This document shows positions 25,351-35,130 of a DNA stretch of 64,000 nucleotides, piece after piece. The stretch comes from Roseburia sp. 499 (GTDB lineage: Bacteria; Bacillota; Clostridia; Lachnospirales; Lachnospiraceae), in contig NZ_CP135164.1 of the NCBI RefSeq assembly GCF_001940225.2, positions 2,418,001 to 2,482,000 on the forward strand, given 5' to 3'. The position numbers were made by a program, and so were the translations under genes. Every line of letters begins with the position of its first letter. Within the stretch, counting starts at the first letter, position 1. The notes beneath the pieces are model-generated. The model saw only the letters and a list, made by a program, of their open reading frames with translations, ran no database searches and was not told the DNA's origin.

Positions 25351-26904
25351 TTATGCCAGTAGAGAATATTCCTCCATATTCCAGATCTTATCTACCACAT
25401 CCTGATAAAACTCCGGTTCATGACATACCAACAAAATTGCCCCTTTATACTCCTTCAATGCACGCTTCAATTCTTCTTTTGCATCCACATCCAAATGATT
25501 GGTTGGCTCATCCAATAGTAAAACATTGGTTTCTACATTAAGTAGTTTACATAATCTAACCTTTGCCTGTTCTCCACCGCTTAACACTTTTACCTTACTT
25601 TCAATGTGCTTGGTAGTAAGTCCGCATTTTGCCAGTGCAGAACGCACCTCATATTGACTATATGACGGAAATGTCTCCCATATTTCTTCAATACAGCTAT
25701 TTTCACTAGCCGGCATCTCCTGTTCAAAATATCCCGGATACAGATAGTCGCCAAGCTGAGCCTTACCGGACAAGGACGGAATAATCCCAAGCACACTCTT
25801 TAAAAAGGTAGACTTTCCAATTCCATTGGTTCCTACAATGGCAATCTTTTCGCCTCGTTCCATCCTAAGATTCATAGGCTTTGACAAAGGTTTATCCTTT
25901 TCATAGCCAATAACAAGGTCGTTAGTTTCAAATATCACCTTTCCTGCTGCTCTTGCATTTTTAAAGAAAAATTCCGGCTTTGGACGCTCTGCTGCCAATT
26001 CAATGACATCCATTTTATCTAACTTCTTTTGACGGGACATTGCCATATTTCTGGTAGCTACTCTTGCCTTATTGCGTGCTACAAAATCCTTTAAGTCTTC
26101 AATTTCCTTCTGCTGTTTCTTGTATGCAGCCTCCATCTGTGCTTTTTTCATCGCATAGACTTCCTGGAACTTATCGTAATCTCCCACATAGCGGGTCAAT
26201 TCCTGATTTTCCATATGATAGATAATGTTTACCACACTATTCAAAAACGGAATATCATGGGAAATCAGAATAAATGCATTTTCATAATCTAACAAGTAAC
26301 GTTTCAACCACTCTATATGATTTTCATCTAAGTAGTTGGTCGGCTCGTCTAACAACAAAATATCCGGCTTTTCCAACAGTAATTTTGCCAAAAGCACCTT
26401 GGTACGCTGTCCACCGCTCAACTCCGTTACATCCGTATCAAGTCCTAACTCTATAACGCCTAATGCTCTTGCAACTTCCTCCACCTTAGTATCTATAATA
26501 TAGAAGTCATGCTGCTCTAATAACTCCTGCATGGTTCCGGTCTCTTCCAATAGGCGATTCATCTCCGCTTCATCTGCCTCTCCCATTTTGGCAAACATAT
26601 TGTTCATTTCCGTTTCCATATCATATAGAAAAGAAAAAGCACTACGAAGTACATCTCCAATGGTCATTCCCTTTTCTAATACGGTATGCTGGTCTAAATA
26701 GCCTGCTCGAACATTCTTTGCCCACTCTACCTTGCCTTCATCCGGTTGAAGTTTTCCTGTCACAATGTTCATAAAGGTAGACTTTCCTTCTCCATTGGCA
26801 CCAATCATTCCAATATGTTCTCCCTTTAAAAGTCGAAAAGATACGTCATTGAAAATTGCTCGGTCACCAAAACCATGGGTTAAATTTTTCACATCTAAAA
26901 TCAT
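25351..26904 (-). CDS. ABC-F family ATPase (YkpA/YbiT-like)
   Basis: A 517-residue soluble protein with two ABC ATPase domains and no membrane segment. Domain 1 has Walker A GANGEGKST, signature LSGGQRTKV and Walker B ILLLDEPTN; domain 2 has Walker A GTNGIGKST, signature LSGGEQAKV and Walker B VLLLDEPTNHLD. The interdomain linker (about 240-320) is the charged helical P-site tRNA-interaction motif region. ABC-F proteins act on the ribosome; this subgroup resembles housekeeping YkpA/YbiT and not antibiotic-resistance types. It starts after GAGG at a good distance. Confidence 0.93.
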   Translation of the reverse strand: MILDVKNLTHGFGDRAIFNDVSFRLLKGEHIGMIGANGEGKSTFMNIVTGKLQPDEGKVEWAKNVRAGYLDQHTVLEKGMTIGDVLRSAFSFLYDMETEMNNMFAKMGEADEAEMNRLLEETGTMQELLEQHDFYIIDTKVEEVARALGVIELGLDTDVTELSGGQRTKVLLAKLLLEKPDILLLDEPTNYLDENHIEWLKRYLLDYENAFILISHDIPFLNSVVNIIYHMENQELTRYVGDYDKFQEVYAMKKAQMEAAYKKQQKEIEDLKDFVARNKARVATRNMAMSRQKKLDKMDVIELAAERPKPEFFFKNARAAGKVIFETNDLVIGYEKDKPLSKPMNLRMERGEKIAIVGTNGIGKSTFLKSVLGIIPSLSGKAQLGDYLYPGYFEQEMPASENSCIEEIWETFPSYSQYEVRSALAKCGLTTKHIESKVKVLSGGEQAKVRLCKLLNVETNVLLLDEPTNHLDVDAKEELKRALKEYKGAILLVCHEPEFYQDVVDKIWNMEEYSLLA

Positions 26905-27121
26905 ATATTTTCCTCATTTTCACTGTTATTTTGCTTTTTCTATTGTACAGGGTATCCCGTTTCTTTTCAACTATTGATTTTTTTCCTGCATTTATACAAA
27001 TTTTTGAAATTTTTCTTGCATTTTTAATTATATATACTGTTTCTATTTTTTCTACAATTTACACATTTTTTCTTCCATCAATACAATGTTTGAAAAAATT
27101 GGAATTTCCCTTTTTTCATTA
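26905..27121. other. AT-rich intergenic region upstream of asnA
   Basis: About 215 bases of very T-rich sequence between the divergent ABC-F and asnA genes. I see no T-box specifier/terminator structure and no gene; only the asnA promoter at its right end is clear. Confidence 0.5.
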
Positions 27122-27150
27122 TTGAAAAACCATTTACAGAAGTATATAAT
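27122..27150 (+). promoter_or_regulatory. asnA promoter
   Basis: TTGAAA (27122-27127), 17 bp, TATAAT (27145-27150), about 30 bases before the chosen start. Confidence 0.75.
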
Positions 27151-27180
27151 TGGTAAAGAGAAAAAATGAAGGAGTACACT

Positions 27181-28191
27181 ATGGAACGCTTAATCATACC
27201 AAAGAATTATCATTCAGAATTAGACTTACATGACACACAGATTGCCATCAAGACAGTAAAGGACTTTTTCCAGAACCTGCTTTCCCTACGTCTGAACCTG
27301 CAGCGTGTATCTGCTCCGCTGTTTGTTGACCCGGAATCCGGTTTAAACGACAACTTGAATGGTGTAGAACGCCCTGTTACTTTCGGCATTAAGGAACAGG
27401 ATGAAAAACAGGCTGAAATCGTTCACTCCCTGGCAAAATGGAAACGCTACGCTTTAAAAAAATACGGTTTTTCCATGGGCGAAGGACTTTATACTGACAT
27501 GAACGCCATCCGCCGTGATGAAGACACTGACAACATTCATTCTATTTTTGTAGACCAGTGGGATTGGGAAAAAATTATTTCCAAAAAAGACCGCAATCTG
27601 GAATACTTAAAAGAAACCGTAAAAACTGTATATAAGGTTCTTCGTAAAACAGAAAAATACATGGCAATTCAGTATGATTACATAGAAGAAATTCTTCCTC
27701 ATGATATTTTCTTTGTAACCACACAGGAATTAGAGGATATGTTCCCTGACTATACTCCAAAGGAACGGGAATACTACATTACAAAAGCCAAAGGTGCTGT
27801 ATGTATCCTGCAAATTGGTGATACATTAGAATCCGGAGACCGCCATGACGGACGTGCACCGGATTATGATGATTGGTCTTTGAATGCTGACATTATAGTT
27901 TACTACCCGGTTTTAGATATTGCACTTGAGATTTCTTCTATGGGAATCCGCGTAGATAAAAAGGCTCTGTTAAGCCAGTTAGACAAGGCAGGTTGCCCGG
28001 AACGTGCTGAACTTCCTTTCCAGAAATCCATTATCAAGGAAGACCTTCCTTATACCATCGGTGGTGGAATCGGACAGTCCCGCATCTGTATGTTTTTCCT
28101 GCGTAAAGCCCATATCGGAGAGGTACAGTCTTCTCTGTGGCCGGAAGAAGTAATCAAAGAAGCGGAAGCAAACGGAATTCAATTATTATAA
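27181..28191 (+). CDS. asnA: Aspartate--ammonia ligase (asparagine synthetase A)
   Basis: A 336-residue protein that makes asparagine from aspartate, ammonia and ATP. The class II tRNA-synthetase-like fold is recognisable from LNLQRVSAPLFVDPESGLND near the start, WDWEKII and the late GGGIGQSRICMFFLRKAHIGE motif. The start is placed at 27181 because GAAGGAG lies inside the upstream in-frame ATG at 27166. The length equals the usual AsnA size. It has its own promoter and terminator and is thus monocistronic. Confidence 0.96.
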   Translation: MERLIIPKNYHSELDLHDTQIAIKTVKDFFQNLLSLRLNLQRVSAPLFVDPESGLNDNLNGVERPVTFGIKEQDEKQAEIVHSLAKWKRYALKKYGFSMGEGLYTDMNAIRRDEDTDNIHSIFVDQWDWEKIISKKDRNLEYLKETVKTVYKVLRKTEKYMAIQYDYIEEILPHDIFFVTTQELEDMFPDYTPKEREYYITKAKGAVCILQIGDTLESGDRHDGRAPDYDDWSLNADIIVYYPVLDIALEISSMGIRVDKKALLSQLDKAGCPERAELPFQKSIIKEDLPYTIGGGIGQSRICMFFLRKAHIGEVQSSLWPEEVIKEAEANGIQLL

Positions 28192-28205
28192 ATAATTTAA
28201 AAAGG

Positions 28206-28248
28206 CAGAGAAGATGTGATAAGATTCACATTTCTCTGTCTTTTTTTC
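28206..28248 (+). terminator. asnA terminator
   Basis: CAGAGAAGATGTG pairs with CACATTTCTCTG across an 8-base loop and is followed by T7 (28241-28247). Confidence 0.85.
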
Positions 28249-28270
28249 TGCCACTCTTTTCGTACAGCAA

Positions 28271-29127
28271 TTATTCTGAAATCAACACTCTTGGCTGCAC
28301 TCTTTTTATCTTTCCGGCTTTCCAATAAGAGAACAGGAAGAATACCACTGCCATCATTCCAATTGGAATTAACACAGATATCCACGCTATCTCAGTCTCT
28401 ATCTGACTAATTCCCACATAAGAAAGCAGCAATCCAAAACATTTATTCATTAACAGAATGGTCAAAACCACACCTAAAATGCTTCCAATCATAGACACCA
28501 GCATAAAGCGCAATGCGAATTGCAACCGCAGATTTCCCGATGTAAATCCCATTGCCTTATAGATGCCGTAATCCTGCCGCTCCTTTGCAAATATTTTTCC
28601 GCAAACCAAGGAAATTACCACCAATGCAAAAATAACTGCAAGCACATACACCAATACAGATACAGCATTTACTGCGGAAACAATACTATCAATTCCACTG
28701 AATCCTCTTTCTGCCGTCACCTTTAACTCTGTTCCATAGCGTTCATTCAATTTTTCAGCAATATCCTTTGCCTTTTCCGGATTTTTCAAGCAATATGCCT
28801 CTCCTAATCTCTGATTCCCAACTCGTTCATAGCCTGCCTTACTCATGGCAAAGTTACTTCCCATATCGTTAGCACATTGATAAATGCCGGAAACCATATA
28901 CTCTTCCTTTTTATCATTTTCCGCCACAGTTACTGTGTCTCCGATTTGAAGTCCCAAATCATCCGCCACAAAATCTGTTATCAATATTTCATTGTCATAC
29001 TGACAAGTTCTACCCTCCAGAACGCTTTCAATTTCTTCCGGTGCTTCGCAAACAAAGCACATTATTTTGCAGCCTTCCATCATAAGATAGACATTTTGTA
29101 CCTGATATTTTTTTTCTATTTTGATTA
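28271..29127 (-). pseudogene. C-terminal part of an FtsX-type ABC permease, split by IS1182-like element
   Basis: This segment is the 3' part of the permease whose 5' part lies at 30981-32489. It encodes an extracytoplasmic region (VQNVYLMMEGCKIMCFVCEA) and three C-terminal membrane helices of a FtsX/MacB domain (about the last 130 residues: VNAVSVLVYVLAVIFALVVI). Joining the two parts and dropping one TA copy restores a continuous 787-codon frame across the junction (SKIGL then IKIEKKYQ). The frame also extends by chance into the IS (to 29281), but that start is not meaningful. Confidence 0.88.
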
Positions 29128-30980
29128 GGGTGTCAAAAGACACATTAATTAATATCTGATTTTGTTTGTACCTTGAAAATTTAACACGAATTGAGTTGTA
29201 GCTTTGCTTTAGACCTGTTTGCCAGCGATTGTACAGATGACTTTCTTTGTTGTTTTTATGCTGTTTTAGTTTTTGGAGCACAATTATCTAAGTTATTGAT
29301 ATAATCCAATAACTTTTGAAAATTTAATGCTGCTATTTTAAATCCAAAATGAAATCTGGTTCGATTCTTGCCGCGCGTTGGAATCTTATCTACGTTATAT
29401 CTTCTTCGTAGAAGGGATGGAACTGCCTCCACTCCATTTCGAAAGCGAGAGTACCGGCTGAATTCTTCGGTCTTCATGTATTGCAGCTGTTTTGCTCTTC
29501 CTACTGCTTTCCATGAAACTTCCTTACGGACTTTTGTTTTCAGAAAGCGTGGTTGACAACGGTCTTTATACGGGCATGAACTGCATTCCTCTGTTTTGAA
29601 GTGGGCAACTGAGCGTTCATTTCCAGAGTCATAGGTACATTCCTCTGGTGTACATCCATTGATACATTCAAGTAAAAAATGTCCATCATCGGAAAATTTA
29701 AAGTCAGCATATATTTCATCTGGCTTACGACCGGTAAAATTTGTTGTTACCAGCTTGAGATTATGTGATGCAGCTATCCGCGAATTCGTTTCGCCGCTAT
29801 AAGCACCATCCGCTACCATGAAGGCTCCTTCATCAAAAGTATCCTGTTGTTCCAGATAATCTTTCATAAACTGATTGTCAGCATATATATTTTTCTCGTA
29901 CGCGTAGTCAGTTATAAGGCTTCCTTTTTCACCAACGGATTCAACAACATTTCCAACGTAGCCTAAGTTCTTTCCACCGGCTTTGTATCGAAAAGTAGCC
30001 TCTGGATCAGATGGGTTTAATAAAACTTCAGATGGATTTTCAACTTCTTCCTTTTTCCGAAGACGTCTGGTTCCGTCATCATCAATGATTGTTCTTTCTT
30101 TTAAGAGGCGAATGAGAAGCTGGTATTCACTGGTATCATCAAGATTACCTGTTTTATCGCAAAGCTCAATAAGTTTTTCGGCGTCATGCATCACAACAAT
30201 TGTTCGCTCTGTAGCATCAAGATTTCTTTGGTGATATATGCAGCGATTATAATCATCTTTTTCGATGTAGTGGTATTGTTCCTCCGGAAGAGTGATTTCA
30301 CGTTGATTCATTATTTTCGCAAGGTTGGCAACACATGTATAAAACAGTTCTAACAAAGAAAGATTTTTTATATTAGCTGCAATCATTAAGCTGTCCATTC
30401 GTTGCATGTTTGGAGATATATTCATAAATTCAGCTATCTCTTTTGCCATCTTCACAATGCATTCATGAATCAGATCAACATCATGCTCTGTCTCATATGC
30501 TAATACTCTTGCCCTAAATCTGCTTAATGTACGATCACTGAGAGGCTGTTCTTCAAAGCTTGTTGTATGAAGAGCATACTGATAACGAACATCAAACATA
30601 AGTGCTTCCACTAATTCATCATCAGTATCACCAAGAGCTTCTTTCAGAATCAGTGCCCCAACAATTACATTTACAGGTGTATTGGGACGAGAAGCTTTAT
30701 CGCTATATAGAACAGAAAAAATACTTTCATCAATAGCTGGAAAAACTTTTTCTGCAAAAGTATTTGCCCATGATTTTTCCAAAACCCTTTTTTCTCTTTG
30801 CGTGAGATTAAAAGTGCTATCTGTCAGAGTTAGTTGTTGATTATCATTAGTAACAAAAGCCATTTGAATCACCTCGATATTTGATATTTATATTTTATCA
30901 GATATCGTTATGATTTGATATATCGTGTTAAGTTTTCAAGGTACAAATATATATCAAAGGTCAGTAACCTTTTGACACCC
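29128..30980 (-). mobile_element. IS1182-like insertion sequence, 1,853 bp
   Basis: Ends read inward are GGGTGTCAAAAG on both sides (29128-29139 and 30969-30980), 12 bp perfect. A second shared block, TTTGTACCTTGAAAA followed by a TTAACACG motif, lies further in on both sides (about 29,166 and 30,930). TA flanks both ends, and the rebuilt target is the palindrome GATTAATC. It has one transposase gene. Confidence 0.92.
29256..30863 (-). CDS. IS1182-family DDE transposase
   Basis: A 535-residue transposase; ATG at 30863 is chosen because GAGGTGATT precedes it (GTG at 30872 is too close). It carries the N-terminal DUF772-like region (SVLYSDKASRPNTPVNVIVG, then LSDRTLSRFRARV), a central D in MVADGAYSGETN (about residue 350), and a cysteine cluster CSSCPYKDRCQ before the C-terminal RRRYNVDKIPTRGKNRTRFH that carries the basic part of the catalytic core. 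No frameshift or early stop is seen, so the copy may be functional. Confidence 0.94.
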   Translation of the reverse strand: MAFVTNDNQQLTLTDSTFNLTQREKRVLEKSWANTFAEKVFPAIDESIFSVLYSDKASRPNTPVNVIVGALILKEALGDTDDELVEALMFDVRYQYALHTTSFEEQPLSDRTLSRFRARVLAYETEHDVDLIHECIVKMAKEIAEFMNISPNMQRMDSLMIAANIKNLSLLELFYTCVANLAKIMNQREITLPEEQYHYIEKDDYNRCIYHQRNLDATERTIVVMHDAEKLIELCDKTGNLDDTSEYQLLIRLLKERTIIDDDGTRRLRKKEEVENPSEVLLNPSDPEATFRYKAGGKNLGYVGNVVESVGEKGSLITDYAYEKNIYADNQFMKDYLEQQDTFDEGAFMVADGAYSGETNSRIAASHNLKLVTTNFTGRKPDEIYADFKFSDDGHFLLECINGCTPEECTYDSGNERSVAHFKTEECSSCPYKDRCQPRFLKTKVRKEVSWKAVGRAKQLQYMKTEEFSRYSRFRNGVEAVPSLLRRRYNVDKIPTRGKNRTRFHFGFKIAALNFQKLLDYINNLDNCAPKTKTA

Positions 30981-32489
30981 TAATCCTATTTTAGAATAGC
31001 TTTCAATGGTCTCTTCTACTTCTTCCTGTATATCCTCATTATAGCAATGCACCCACAGGTCATACTCTGTTGCATCAAATATTCGTGAGAATTCCGTACC
31101 ATCTTCTCCCATCCATGCATCCATATGCCCCATCATAATCATGAAAAACACTAGTAGCCCCGTAATTACGCCTACACTGATATATTTTTTTCCATTAGAA
31201 GTCAACTGACGAAATGCCAGCCAAAAGGACATCCCTTTTTTTCGAATTGGCAACTCCAAACGACTGGAAAAGTAAATATTTTCTTTTCCACCACAGATTG
31301 CCCTTACCGGTGTAATCTCCTTTAGCTTCCGCAATTTCATGGAGATAAACAATACAAGAAACGCCATAATTCCCAATAACGCCATAAAACATGGTATCAT
31401 CGCCAAATAATTCGGTGTGAGTATTCCAACCACTGGTGTAGTGATTTTGTTTATCATTTTTATCACAGGAATTGCCAGTGGTACTCCAATAACTGCTCCA
31501 AGTAAAGCACTAAGCAAATATTGCAGCATCAATATCACTTTTAATTTTCCCTGCGTAACGCCCACTGCCTTCAATATTCCCAAGTTCACATATTCCATTT
31601 CAATGCTACTGCCAATACTGTGATTCATGATAATCAGTGTAATAATCAACAACAATGCAATAAATACCAAGAAACTTCCACTAAAAATCCGAATCATAAT
31701 CAGCATATACCCCATCGCCTGACTGGTTCCCATACTAATCCATGCATAGCCGGCTACTCCGGTATCCTTGTTCAATTCTTGCTGAAATTTCAAATAACTT
31801 AGATTGCTGTTTTCCTTCCGAAAGATATTTAACAGCATTCCCTCACTTATAGAATCTGCGGTTCCCTCTCGAATACTTTTCAGCATTATTTCCATATCCG
31901 CATCGCTGACAAGCACGGTCTTTATTCCCATCATGCTACTTCCCATAAACGGATCTTCGAAAAAGCCTTTTATGGTATAGTTTTCTGTATGCTTCATTAA
32001 CTTAACCGGTATCGTATCTCCCACTTTACAGTGATAAGATGTACTGTAACAAATTGGCGCATAGATTTCTCCTGCCTTCAACGCTTCCGGTTCTTCTATG
32101 TATCCGGTTCCACTTTCATCAAAAATCCGGAAATCCAATTCTGATGGGTCATACCGCTCCAGCATCACGCTACTTCCATTAGACTCTCCGTTGATTTCTT
32201 TGAAGTTGGCGCATATTGCCGGGATTACCTGAACTTTTTCTACCTCATCATGCTCCTCTACCTTCTGTATCAGTTCTTTTCCTTCTTCTTGTCCCTCATT
32301 ATCCATTAACACCAGCATATCCCCAAAGCCTACATGCTCCAATGCTTCTTCATCACTTTTCTGGGAATTAACGCTTATGGTCAACACAGCGGTCATGGCT
32401 AGTGATACAATTAACATTAAAATAAAAATACCAACAAAGCTACTCTTCTGGCGACGGATATTCGCCTTTAAAATCGTAAAGATATCCAT
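30981..32489 (-). pseudogene. N-terminal part of an FtsX-type ABC permease, truncated by IS1182-like element
   Basis: ATG at 32489 follows AGGAGGTGGCAAT. The fragment encodes TM1 (SSFVGIFILMLIVSLAMTAV), a large extracytoplasmic domain, three helices of the first FtsX domain (about residues 265-400) and the start of the second half (SVGVITGLLVFFMIMMGH). At ESYSKIGL the frame runs into the IS end and stops shortly after (GCQKVTDL). The ATPase gene lies 11 bases upstream. The intact protein would have been a MacB/BceB-like exporter of peptides or lipids; here the transporter is probably inactive unless the IS excises. Confidence 0.9.
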
Positions 32490-32500
32490 ATTGCCACCTC

Positions 32501-33262
32501 CTACCATTCCATAGAAGCAAGCCATGCAGTAATCTGGGTCTCGCGATTTCTAGCTTCCTCCGGGGTATAAGGCGGTAACTTCATTTCTCCACCGATTTTT
32601 CCATCTTCCAGATAGAGCAATCGGTCTGCTCGAAGCGCTGCCCGGACATCATGCGTTACCATAAGAATACTCTGTCCATCTCGGTTCATCTCGGTCATTA
32701 AATCCAACACATCTTCCGTATTTCGTCGATTCAATGCTCCGGTAGGCTCATCTGCAAACAGCAGTCCCGGCTCTGCAATCACTGCTCTTGCCATGGCAGC
32801 TCTCTGTGCTTCTCCTCCGGACACCTGTGCAGGAAGTCTGTCCTTTGCATGCAATACATTTACTTTTTCTAACAAATGCAAAGCCCGTTCCTTTACCTCT
32901 GTTGCACTTTTCTTCTTATCCATAAATCCCGGAACGGTTACATTTTCCAGCAAAGTCAGATTACTTACCAGATGAATCTGCTGAAATACAAAACCAAATT
33001 CCTCTGCCCGTAAACGTGCCATCTCTTTTTCTCTGCATCCACTAATTTTCTTTCCTTTGTAGAAAACTTCTCCTGCCGTCACACAATCCATTCCACTGAT
33101 GCTGTATAAAAGAGTTGATTTTCCTGAACCGGAAGCTCCCATGATTACAGTGAAGTCTCCCTGATACAAATCAAATGATACATGATTTAATATGTGATTC
33201 TGTTCTCCGTTATTGGCAAAACTCTTACATACATCCTTTGCCGATAATAAAATTTCACTCAT
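32501..33262 (-). CDS. ABC transporter ATP-binding protein (MacB/LolD/BceA-like)
   Basis: A 253-residue ATPase with Walker A MGASGSGKSTLL, signature QVSGGEAQRAAMARA, Walker B LLFADEPTGALN and switch His in VTHDVRAA. The ALNRRNTEDV sequence after Walker B is characteristic of the MacB/BceA subgroup. It precedes the FtsX-type permease that an IS1182-like element has split, so it may now lack a partner. The two-component genes further right (33,949-35,828) are a likely regulator of this transporter, as in Bce systems, though a Uma2-type gene lies between. Confidence 0.93.
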   Translation of the reverse strand: MSEILLSAKDVCKSFANNGEQNHILNHVSFDLYQGDFTVIMGASGSGKSTLLYSISGMDCVTAGEVFYKGKKISGCREKEMARLRAEEFGFVFQQIHLVSNLTLLENVTVPGFMDKKKSATEVKERALHLLEKVNVLHAKDRLPAQVSGGEAQRAAMARAVIAEPGLLFADEPTGALNRRNTEDVLDLMTEMNRDGQSILMVTHDVRAALRADRLLYLEDGKIGGEMKLPPYTPEEARNRETQITAWLASMEW

Positions 33263-33414
33263 TTCTTTTCCTCCTCTTAAAACAATACCTACTTACTAAA
33301 TTTAGTGTAACAAAATAATTATTAACAAATCTTTAAGAAATGGAATTTACATCAAATATTTATTTTTTTCCCTGCGTATGCTAAAATTGATTTATCTAAA
33401 AGGAGGTAATTGCC

Positions 33415-33963
33415 ATGCCATTATTAAGGGATGATAACTATACAACAGACTACATCTACTCTCTGCCCGAAGGTAAACGTGTAGAACTGATTGACGGACA
33501 GATTTATGATATGGCTCCACCAGCACGTCTTCATCAGAAAATTCTAATGGAGTTATCTGCAAATATTCGTGACTATATTAAGCAAAAAGGTGGTTCCTGC
33601 GAAGTTTATCCTGCTCCCTTTGCTGTCTTTCTGAATCAAAATAACAAGACCTATGTGGAACCGGATATTTCTGTCATCTGCGACAAAAGCAAGCTGGATG
33701 ATCGTGGTTGCAACGGTGCACCGGACTGGATTATTGAAATTGTATCTCCCGGAAGCACCCGCATGGATTATTCTATTAAACTATTTAAATACCGTACTTC
33801 CGGTGTCCGCGAATATTGGATTGTGAATCCAATGAAAAAAACAATCCAGACATATTCTTTTGAAGGTGATGAAGACTCCAACCAGTTCTTCTTTGACGAA
33901 AATGTGAAAGTTGGAATATATGAAGATTTTGAAATCAACCTTGCTGATTTACTGAAGGAATAA
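33415..33963 (+). CDS. Uma2-family putative restriction-endonuclease-fold protein
   Basis: A 182-residue protein of the Uma2 (DUF820) family, with a PD-(D/E)xK nuclease-like fold. The core motifs are visible: YVEPDISVICD (about residues 80-90) and PDWIIEIVSPGS (about 102-113), then KLFKYRTSGVREYWIV. Family function is unclear; homologues are abundant in cyanobacteria and some Firmicutes and lie beside many kinds of genes. An AGGAGG site precedes the ATG. Its end overlaps the convergent histidine kinase gene by 15 bases. Confidence 0.88.
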   Translation: MPLLRDDNYTTDYIYSLPEGKRVELIDGQIYDMAPPARLHQKILMELSANIRDYIKQKGGSCEVYPAPFAVFLNQNNKTYVEPDISVICDKSKLDDRGCNGAPDWIIEIVSPGSTRMDYSIKLFKYRTSGVREYWIVNPMKKTIQTYSFEGDEDSNQFFFDENVKVGIYEDFEINLADLLKE

Positions 33964-35130
33964 TTTCAATTCCAAAATCACTTCCAACCCGTCACCACTA
34001 TTTTTTAATTCTACTTTACCATCCATCTGCTTCATAATGTAATCTACAATATAGAGTCCCAGTCCGGCTCCCGACTGGTTCTCTATATTTTTTCCGCGAT
34101 AAAATTTTTCAAAAATAAATGGCATATCTTCCGGTAAAATCCCTGTACCGCCATCCTTAATATGTATCTGGCACCCTTCCTGCTCCTGTTCTACCCATAA
34201 GCGTATTCCGGTTCCCGGAGCATACTTTCTGGCATTAGTAATGATATTTTCCAATGCCTGCTCCAAACGTTTTCGGTCTGCCTGCACACTTATTTGCGGA
34301 ACTTTCCCAATCATCTGTATTTCCTGATACACGGATGCGTTTCCTGTCTGCTGCCCCATTCCTTCTATCACTTCTGCCAGAACCTCTTTTAGGTCTACTG
34401 CCTCTAAAGTAATCTGCAATTTCTCTAAATCCGAAAGAGAATGCAGGAACAAATCATTGGTAAGTTTCGTCACTTCATCACATTTTCTCATAATGACCGA
34501 TAAATAACGGCTTCTTCGTTCCGGTGAGGTATCCATATTTGCTTCCAAACCTTCTGCATAGGCACGAATGGATGCAATAGGCGTTTTTATATCATGGGAC
34601 AATGTTGCTATCACTGTCTTATTATTTTCAATGGCTTCCTTTTCACAAGCACGCGCCTTGATAATCTCTCGCCGCATATGGTCGAAGGCCCAGGTAAATG
34701 CACCAAAAAGATTGGTTCTGCGATAAGGCAGTTCCACTTCCAGATTCCCCTTTGCTATCTCCGCTGCGTATTCTTCCAATTCTTCAAATGGACGTAGTAT
34801 TACCCAATAGAGGTAAAAAAATACAACAACTATAAAAAGCGCACAAATTCCTGCTATTTCCAGAATTATTTTCTGCTCTTCTACTTTTCGTCCCTCTCCA
34901 TCCATCTGCCGCAACTTCTCCTGCATATTTGCAATCTGCTCTTTTGCAGGACTTTCTCCGCCTATTTCTGTCAGTTTTTCAAGTTCGTTTAGAGCCAATA
35001 TCTGTTCCCGATAAAATTGGTCTTTGCTTCTATTTTCCTCTTTTATTAAAAACAGCACTGTCACTATTGCCAATATAGCAAGAAAAACAGCCATGACACA
35101 CGCTGTTTTTCTCTTCACACTCTTTTTCAT
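33949..35130 (-). CDS. Sensor histidine kinase
   Basis: Start ATG at 35130 (MKKSVKRKTACVMAVF) overlaps the response-regulator stop by the ATGA motif, giving 393 residues. There are two membrane helices (about 10-28 and 90-112: EIAGICALFIVVVFFYLYWV) around a short extracytoplasmic loop, HAMP-like linker, phospho-acceptor His in TLSHDIKTPIASI (about 195) and ATP-binding N box ENIITNARKYA and G box GAGLGLYIVDYIM. It is the sensor for the 35127-35828 regulator. Its small loop suggests intramembrane sensing, as in Bce-type systems, but the signal is unknown. Confidence 0.93.
   Translation of the reverse strand: MKKSVKRKTACVMAVFLAILAIVTVLFLIKEENRSKDQFYREQILALNELEKLTEIGGESPAKEQIANMQEKLRQMDGEGRKVEEQKIILEIAGICALFIVVVFFYLYWVILRPFEELEEYAAEIAKGNLEVELPYRRTNLFGAFTWAFDHMRREIIKARACEKEAIENNKTVIATLSHDIKTPIASIRAYAEGLEANMDTSPERRSRYLSVIMRKCDEVTKLTNDLFLHSLSDLEKLQITLEAVDLKEVLAEVIEGMGQQTGNASVYQEIQMIGKVPQISVQADRKRLEQALENIITNARKYAPGTGIRLWVEQEQEGCQIHIKDGGTGILPEDMPFIFEKFYRGKNIENQSGAGLGLYIVDYIMKQMDGKVELKNSGDGLEVILELKLFLQ

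Noticed and set aside
26905..27180. T-box riboswitch before asnA
   Set aside because: No specifier hairpin, T-box UGGN sequence or terminator could be found.
29128..29281. Extended start of the permease C-terminal part inside the IS
   Set aside because: The first 51 codons come from the IS1182-like end; the natural junction is at the TA duplication.
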